DNA of 64,000 nucleotides from Malachius bipustulatus (taxonomy: Eukaryota; Arthropoda; Insecta; Coleoptera; Melyridae). Shown piece after piece: positions 58,615 to 64,000 of the stretch. The translations under genes were made by a program, and so were the position numbers. Each line of letters starts with the position of its first letter. Positions within the stretch are counted from its first letter, which is position 1. The DNA lies in contig OU342630.1 in NCBI GenBank assembly GCA_910589415.1, forward strand, positions 62,988,186-63,052,185, in the 5' to 3' direction. Below the pieces are notes generated by a model. The model saw nothing but the letters and a program-made list of their open reading frames with translations. It was not told the DNA's origin and searched no databases.

Positions 58615-59260
58615 TGTCAGCGAATAGTAATAAACTACTAAAATGTGGTATTTTTGTATTCACGAAGAAAGGGAGAATCCATTCTTGACAAAAAATGGGA
58701 GTTGCTATGAAAAAAATATAATGACGTCAAAAATTATGTTTTTACGAATCAAATCGACCTGTTTCGAGATTTTGAAAAACCAAATGGCAAACATCAAAGT
58801 TATGAATATTATGCGGAACTTTATCGTCACGCTGTATTTTATTATTACAGTTAAGTATGATTAGTTTAGAGTTAATTTCGCTCCAAATTCATATTTATTT
58901 ACAGGTAGGTAATATCATATTGTTTGTTTCAATTATGTGTTCGATTTTTGTATACAAAATATTGCATATTTTAGATGAAACATATTTCGAATTCAGTACA
59001 TATCCAGTTGGTTTGATTACTTCAATTGGACGAATGATTTGAATTAAATATCTTTGTATTTTGTATGTATTTTGCATTGACTGATATTCAATATATTTTA
59101 GAAATAAAATACAAATGTATAGCTTAAAAATCATTCTGAATAAATGATGCCCATGCACATGTAAAAAAATATTTCAGTATTGAGGATTTGTTTGAAAATA
59201 TGAAATATTTATATAACCAAAATAAATTTATGCATTTCTGTCAATAAGACAGTACTGTTG
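58615..59260. other. No gene seen
   Basis: AT-rich. Three overlapping frames of 60-87 codons have no recognisable domain. Confidence 0.4.
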
Positions 59261-59299
59261 ACAGTTAGGTAATTGAATAGATCACATGAAAAGAATAGT

Positions 59300-59615
59300 A
59301 CCATTATTCAACAATAACAATTATATCAAAAATTAATAACAATCAATTAATTAACTACAGCGGCTGGTTTTATTTGAGCACCGAGACCATGTAGTCAGCT
59401 CCCAGAGGTAGATAACAGCAACAACCGCCTGCCTCTTCTTGCTTATCGCTCTGACTCACGATTCCCCTGACCGACAGCGGCTCCGAAAAAACGAAATAAA
59501 ATAACATTTGATTATAACGATTTCTAATAACACACGGCCATACTGACCTCTCTGACGCTCTCGTCACATCAGACTACATCCTCCATTTTTGTAAGATATG
59601 CAATTAACCATCACA
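59300..59615 (-). mobile_element. Probable 3' LTR of a Gypsy-like element
   Basis: On the minus strand a polypurine tract (GAAAGAAAGATAGTGGGAA, complement at 59616-59634) directly precedes TGTGATGGTTAATTGCAT, as expected at the start of a 3' LTR. AATAAA lies 245 bp further on (CTCAAATAAAACCAGCCGC, near 59365). The downstream end of the LTR was not fixed. The coding relic at 60915-61660 is in the same orientation. Confidence 0.45.
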
Positions 59616-59649
59616 TTCCCACTATCTTTCTTTCAAGGGAGGGATATCA

Positions 59650-60695
59650 TTAAATTGGATCCGTGGGACCGCAGCCACCGCTCTACCACTGACGGGACCG
59701 AGACCAAATCAGGAACAAGACAATAATAGCACTTCACAATTAAACATGTGGGACCGACTGACCGCAGCCACCAACTGACTCTACCACTGCAGAGACAGAG
59801 ACCAAATCTTGAACAAGACAATAGCACCGCTCAATTAAATATGTGGGCTCGTAGCCACCACTTGGCTCTACCACTGACGGGGTAGAGACCAAATTAGAAA
59901 CAAGACAATAATAGCACTGCTCAATTAAACATGTGGGACCGCAGCCACAACCTGGCTCTACCACTTAAGAGACCAAATCTTAAACAAGACAATAATAACA
60001 CTGTTCAGTGAAACATGTGGGACCGCAGCCACCAACTGGCTCTACCACTGAAGAGACAGAGACCAAATCTTTATCAATAGACAATAATAGCACTGCTCGA
60101 TTAAACATGTGGGACCGCAGCCACCAATTGGCTCTACCACTGAAGAGACAGAGACCAAATCTTAAACAAGACAATAATAGCACTGCTCAATTAAACATGT
60201 GGAACCGCAGCCACCACCTGACTCTACAATGAAGAGACAGAGACCAAATCTTGAACAAGACAATAGCACCGCTCAATTAAATATGTGGGACCGCAGCCAC
60301 CACTTGGCTCTACCACTGAAGAGACCAAATCTTAAACAAGACAATAATAGCACTGCTCAATTAAACATGTGAGACCGTAGCCACCAACTGGCTCTACCAC
60401 TGAAGAGACAGGACCAAATCTTCATCAAGACAATAATAGCACTGCCGATTAAACATGTGGGACCGCAGCCACCAACTGGCTCTACCAGTGAAGAGACAGA
60501 GACCAAACCTTGATCAAGACAATAATAGCACTGCTCGATTAAACATGTGGGACCGCATCCACCACTTGGCTCTACCACTGAAGAGACAGAGGCCAAATGT
60601 TAAACAAAACAATAATAGCACTGCTCAATTAAATATGTGGAACCGCAGCCACCACCTGGCTCTACCACTGACGGGACAGAAACCAATTCGCAAGT
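59650..60695 (-). repeat. Minisatellite, ~90-bp unit, 12 copies
   Basis: Units contain ATGTGGGACCGCAGCCACCA, then TGGCTCTACCACTGAAGAGA and CAGAGACCAAATCTT, then AACAAGACAATAATAGCACT. The GTGGGACCGCAGCCACC block recurs near 59664, 59745, 59841, 59934, 60018, 60109, 60199, 60286, 60369, 60457, 60547 and 60638 (period 82-97 bp). Units differ by substitutions and short deletions, so the array is not freshly homogenised. It lies between the integrase relic and the polypurine tract of the Gypsy-like element, so it seems to be part of that element's 3' region. The 60-80-codon frames in it are by-products. Confidence 0.85.
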
Positions 60696-60881
60696 AAAAC
60701 ATATTCACACTCAAATATACCTGTAGAACCATCTAATTTAAAACGAATTGTATTTTTAACGATCCATTCGTCAGTCTGACTTGACTTCTATTTCAATACT
60801 CATGAAATTTCGTATAATTCTCATGTACCTCTCTGTATATAATTCTTCTGACACTTGGGCTTTACCACAGCCATAAGATAT

Positions 60882-60911
60882 TTATATTTATTTATTTATT
60901 TATTTATTTAC
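60882..60911. repeat. (ATTT)n microsatellite
   Basis: Uninterrupted TATTTATTTATT run of about 30 bp inside the Gypsy-like relic. Confidence 0.8.
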
Positions 60912-60914
60912 CTC

Positions 60915-61660
60915 TCTGCTTGTCCGTTTCCAGAGGTTCCATAGTTCATAGTGATCACTGATCACAGATTAGGCACAAAGTAGTATTCGATTTTCCATTT
61001 TTCTGGGTATTTTTGGAAAGTCCTATTCTTGAAAGACGTTGAAGCATCCATGACAATTTTCTCAGGGGTTCCAAACAATGACAGAACACTTTGTAGCTTC
61101 TACCGAGTTTCAGCAGTAAGTGGGTACGACGGATGATCGACTACGACATCTATTACTTATCCAACTTTTAGACTAACAATATTAACAGCTCACATTTTGG
61201 TACCACTTGTTATCATGGTGCCGAATTGATGACGTATGTTTTTGAGGAAATGTTTGTATCGGCTGGTTGCAGAAATTGTGACGTTTGTGTTTCCCTTTGG
61301 AATAATGTTACAGGTTGTTACTTTCTCCTTGAACATTTCAGGAATTTTTTCGGACATGAGTAAAACATCCGCTCCCCTATCTACTAACGCACATAATTGG
61401 TGACCATTGATGAAAACTTCTACTGCACCTTTGGGTATTCCATCAGCACGACAAAATTCACTCTTCCGCGCTTATTGATTGCTGATTTGGTAAAACAATT
61501 CGAAACAGTGTGACCCTCTTTGATGCAGAACGGGAAACTCTTCCTCGAATTTTGAAAGAACTTGATAATTACATTATGCCTTATGAAAATTACTGTCATC
61601 TCTCTTGGAACGGCAATTTGATTTAATGTGACGTAATTCACCACATTGGAAGCATTTTTC
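60915..61660 (-). pseudogene. Gypsy-like gag-pol relic (zinc knuckle, protease, integrase pieces)
   Basis: Minus-strand order: a perfect CCHC zinc knuckle, CFQCGELRHIKSNC (about 61615-61655); a second knuckle whose first Cys is replaced (FPFCIKEGHTVSNC, about 61500-61540); then VFINGHQLCALVDRGAD, a retropepsin in which the active-site D-T/S-G reads D-R-G (about 61370-61420). After about 200 bp of diverged sequence comes LFGTPEKIVMDASTSFKN (an integrase catalytic Asp, about 61060) and then GTSGNGQAER (integrase catalytic Glu, about 60920). Reverse transcriptase and RNase H are missing, so a large internal deletion separates protease and integrase. Stops and frame changes make it inactive. Confidence 0.7.
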
Positions 61661-62279
61661 TAGAAATTTTGTACTTCGATAACTGACGTTTTCAAAAAGT
61701 TGGAGGCATAGGTAGGTCTAAGTCATAACGACCCTAAATTTGTCACTTAACTTTCCTAACTTAACCTAATTTGAAACGCTAAAATATCAAAAGTAATACA
61801 ACGAAGGTACATTGTTGCAGCCCTGTATATTCAAGTAAAATCAACTCAGTACCATCCTATATCAAAATTTATACCTACAGTATTTTTAACAATTAGGAGT
61901 CGACCATTGAATTTGAAGTGCAAAGCACAAAACCGGATTTTTTGCTGCGATTATGAGAAAATTTCTGCGGAATAATTGAAGTTCCAAGCTCACTATAAAT
62001 GAGTTGGATAACAAGTGACATTTATCTTACGATCTTCTTTAATTGGGTAATTAATTAAGAAACGTAAGTAATTATAAATATTTTATTACGATACTAAAAT
62101 GAACCCAACTTATTAGTGGGTATTACGAAAATCGGCGGAAGTAAGTTTCCCTATTTAAAATGCAATGAACTATAATTTCCACTTCTTGTATCATACCATC
62201 ATAATTGAAGCAGATTTTAGACACCCATTCTAGTACATAATCTTGACGCTATTCTTATAACAGTATACACTTCCCCTCC
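61661..62279. other. No gene seen
   Basis: Unassigned AT-rich DNA upstream of the relic; the gag 5' part and a 5' LTR were not recognised here. Confidence 0.4.
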
Positions 62280-62580
62280 TTCACAGATTCACTTTATCCT
62301 GCAGCTGTAGACTCCCTCGCACTTTGGCCGTTCCCGCGTCTCGTTCCCATCCTCCAAGTATCAGAGGGACGGGCGGCGAGTGTGGAGGGCCCATAGAGCA
62401 CTCCAGTCTACCCTGTCTGGGGTGTGGAAGATGCAAAGTTCCGCGGTAAGGACACCCCGGGGGCTTATAACGACCATCCCCGGCTTCCTGTTTGGTGAAA
62501 CTCACCAATGTACCTGGAGAGAATATCCGGGAAAAGTTCCCTAATTGTGCACGTTGGAGCGCTATAGCTGCTCTAACGCT
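62280..62580. other. GC-richer island 5 (possible regulatory DNA)
   Basis: GC-richer single-copy DNA. A 75-codon minus-strand frame (62281-62508) is low-complexity Pro/Gly-rich and has no recognisable domain. Confidence 0.25.
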
Positions 62581-62819
62581 TATGAGCTGATGAAATTTTT
62601 AGTTTCTGGAGATAAAATTAGTAATAATTTTGCGATCCTCTTAGTTATTCTTCCGGAAAATTTCAAAGTGTAATTGAATATATTACCACGGAAAATGGCC
62701 TACCTACTTATACCTACATGTAAAATTTTAACTCATAAAAACCGTAAAAAATTTGGCTATATTGCTTATTCCTGCATAAACTTCTCGTGGTGAATATTAG
62801 TGGATGTTAAAAAGATCCA

Positions 62820-63045
62820 ATATGGTTCCTCACTCGGTGTTTCCCTATCTCCCGCTGCTCCGCTATGGAGTGCAGTGAAGTGTGGTGCTCAGGCCGCCAG
62901 TTCACTGGAATGCGGGGCCAGGAGCCCTTTGAGCCCCACACTCGATATTAAATCAAAACAGCCTTGCTACCCCGCTCTGCCCCTTTCACATAGCCCTGTG
63001 GCTGCCAGCGCCCGATAGAGATGCTAGTCTAGGGAGGCCTTGCAA
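62820..63045. other. GC-richer island 6 (possible regulatory DNA)
   Basis: Second GC-richer block 240 bp after island 5. A 72-codon plus-strand frame (62800-63018) has no recognisable domain. Confidence 0.25.
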
Positions 63046-63580
63046 TGGAGAATATCTATAGATAGCTGTTATTGGGAACTGGTGGGATATGACTGGAAAA
63101 GGGCATCTGGAACGGGGAAAAGTTATAGAAATAATCTCGTAGTTGTGATGTGATCGTAAAGTATGAGATTTTTCAGTCTAGAGTTTTGAAGTTTGAAACT
63201 TTTAAAATATTTTGTGTTTTTTTAAATTATTTATACAGGGTGGTGGTGGTGAAGGTACCTCCATATTTTATCTATGTAAATGCATGTAAGCTATTCCTCG
63301 AGTAAGTTAAGACATTTTTAATAAACATAGGTCCGATTTAATTTTCAAGGATTTTGAAGTTTTTTAAAAAATACATATTTTTTTTATTTTATAAAAAATT
63401 GACGGAATAATTGGAAATTTCAGTTTCAATGCTGAATATGCTTTACAACTACAAACAGGTATGGAGGTAAGTGGTTATGCACCTCAAGCGACGAAACCTT
63501 CAGGTCCTTTTCACCAATTCCTACTGGCCACCACCATCCAATCTATCGCTTATTATATTTTTCATAAACATTCGAAAATA
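63046..63580. other. No gene seen; mariner-type end
   Basis: A TATACAGGGTGGTGGTGG end lies at 63233. A CAGGTATGGAGGTAAG block near 63460 partly complements the CTTCACC..CCTCCATA side, hinting at a short MITE. Confidence 0.35.
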
Positions 63581-63584
63581 AATT

Positions 63585-63700
63585 TGAAAAATAAAAGCGC
63601 GGATAGAGCCAGGATCGAACCCACGATTGCCCCGGTCTTTGTCTTCGTCGCAAGCAGTGTTCAACACTGCACCCCGGAGTTACTCTACAATAACAACAAA
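63585..63700 (-). repeat. tRNA-derived SINE-like sequence
   Basis: On the minus strand: ACTCCGGGGTGCAGTGTTGA (A-box region, about 63655-63685), then the pol III B box GGTTCGATCC (complement 63612-63622) with an imperfect T arm. The rest does not fold as a tRNA. Confidence 0.45.
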
Positions 63701-63978
63701 GCACTCTTGGTGATAAATTATTTAATTTAGCAGTGAAGATGTTGGCATAATGTTACCTTTTTTATCATTCTCCTCTACTGACTAAAATACAATTTTGATT
63801 ATTGTTTGTTACCCTAAAAATAAATTCTGAAAAAAAAATTAATTTAAAAGTGTAAGCTTGCCATTTGCAGAATTTAAGCACTTTCAACAAAGTCCTCTTC
63901 CACATTTTGAACGAAATATTCACATCAAAAATGCTGTGAAAGTAACACTTAGCCGTTAAAAAGGAATCTCTCCTGCAC

Positions 63979-64000
63979 AACTCCGGGGTGAAGCTGTGGA
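63979..64000 (+). repeat. Start of a second SINE copy, cut by the window edge
   Basis: AACTCCGGGGTGAAGCTGTG in plus orientation resembles the 5' part of the minus-strand copy at 63655-63685. Too short to be certain. Confidence 0.25.

Noticed and set aside
59633..60697. Several 64-80-codon open frames with repeated motifs
   Set aside because: They are frames through the ~90-bp minisatellite and shift with unit length.
62281..63018. GC-rich frames as exons of a host gene
   Set aside because: Low-complexity residues, no flanking splice pattern that links them, no domain.

Overview
This is a eukaryotic nuclear window that looks like insect intergenic or intronic DNA. The reasons are the AT-rich background, long gene-free stretches, introns with GT..AG ends, Tc1/mariner, P-superfamily, LINE, Penelope-like and Gypsy-like elements, and tRNA-derived SINE-like repeats. 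The order cannot be fixed from the sequence; a beetle or similar repeat-rich insect would fit. I found no convincing host protein-coding gene. Every coding stretch I recognise belongs to a transposable element.

Layout. 0-3.6 kb: AT-rich DNA with a Penelope-like 3' tail that carries a hammerhead-ribozyme-like motif (708-745), and a minus-strand LINE relic. 3.6-16 kb: two large palindromic 'foldback' elements with TACAGGGTG-type ends (4264-5142, 10114-10984), a tRNA-like SINE, a hAT-type MITE (9223-9982), another MITE (11882-12317) and an inverted-repeat element (14478-15482). 16.7-29.6 kb: a cluster of foldback elements, the most informative part of the window. Here a 1-kb foldback (22618-29591) is split by a P-superfamily transposon (23555-29522). 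That transposon has 30-bp terminal inverted repeats, 17-bp subterminal inverted repeats, an 8-bp target duplication and a four-exon THAP transposase gene. It is in turn split by a Tc1/mariner element (26417-29001) with an uninterrupted DD41D transposase gene. 29.6-42 kb: relics, minisatellites, a 98-nt hairpin, a solo LTR and a LINE RNase H relic. 42.6-44.2 kb: a truncated Gypsy integrase plus LTR on the minus strand. 44-50 kb: nearly featureless. 50-55 kb: a modular MITE, a solo LTR, and a pogo-like element containing nested insertions. 56-61.7 kb: a P-like MITE with 8-bp target duplication, a mariner relic split by a young poly(A)-tailed LINE, and a second Gypsy-like relic whose 3' region holds a 12-copy, roughly 90-bp minisatellite. 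62-64 kb: GC-richer islands and two tRNA-derived SINE-like pieces.

How the parts relate. The foldback elements appear to derive from mariner elements of the same broad transposase group. One foldback loop (21100-21309) still encodes the N-terminal DNA-binding part of such a transposase, and the full mariner carries inside its own long inverted repeat a second, opposite copy of the first ~36 codons of its transposase. This suggests a path from autonomous mariner to self-complementary hairpin elements, whose transcripts would fold into long double-stranded RNA. Several GC-richer, non-repetitive islands (22.0, 34.7, 38.6, 49.6, 62.3 and 62.9 kb) stand out from the background and could be cis-regulatory DNA of a distant gene; this is inference only.
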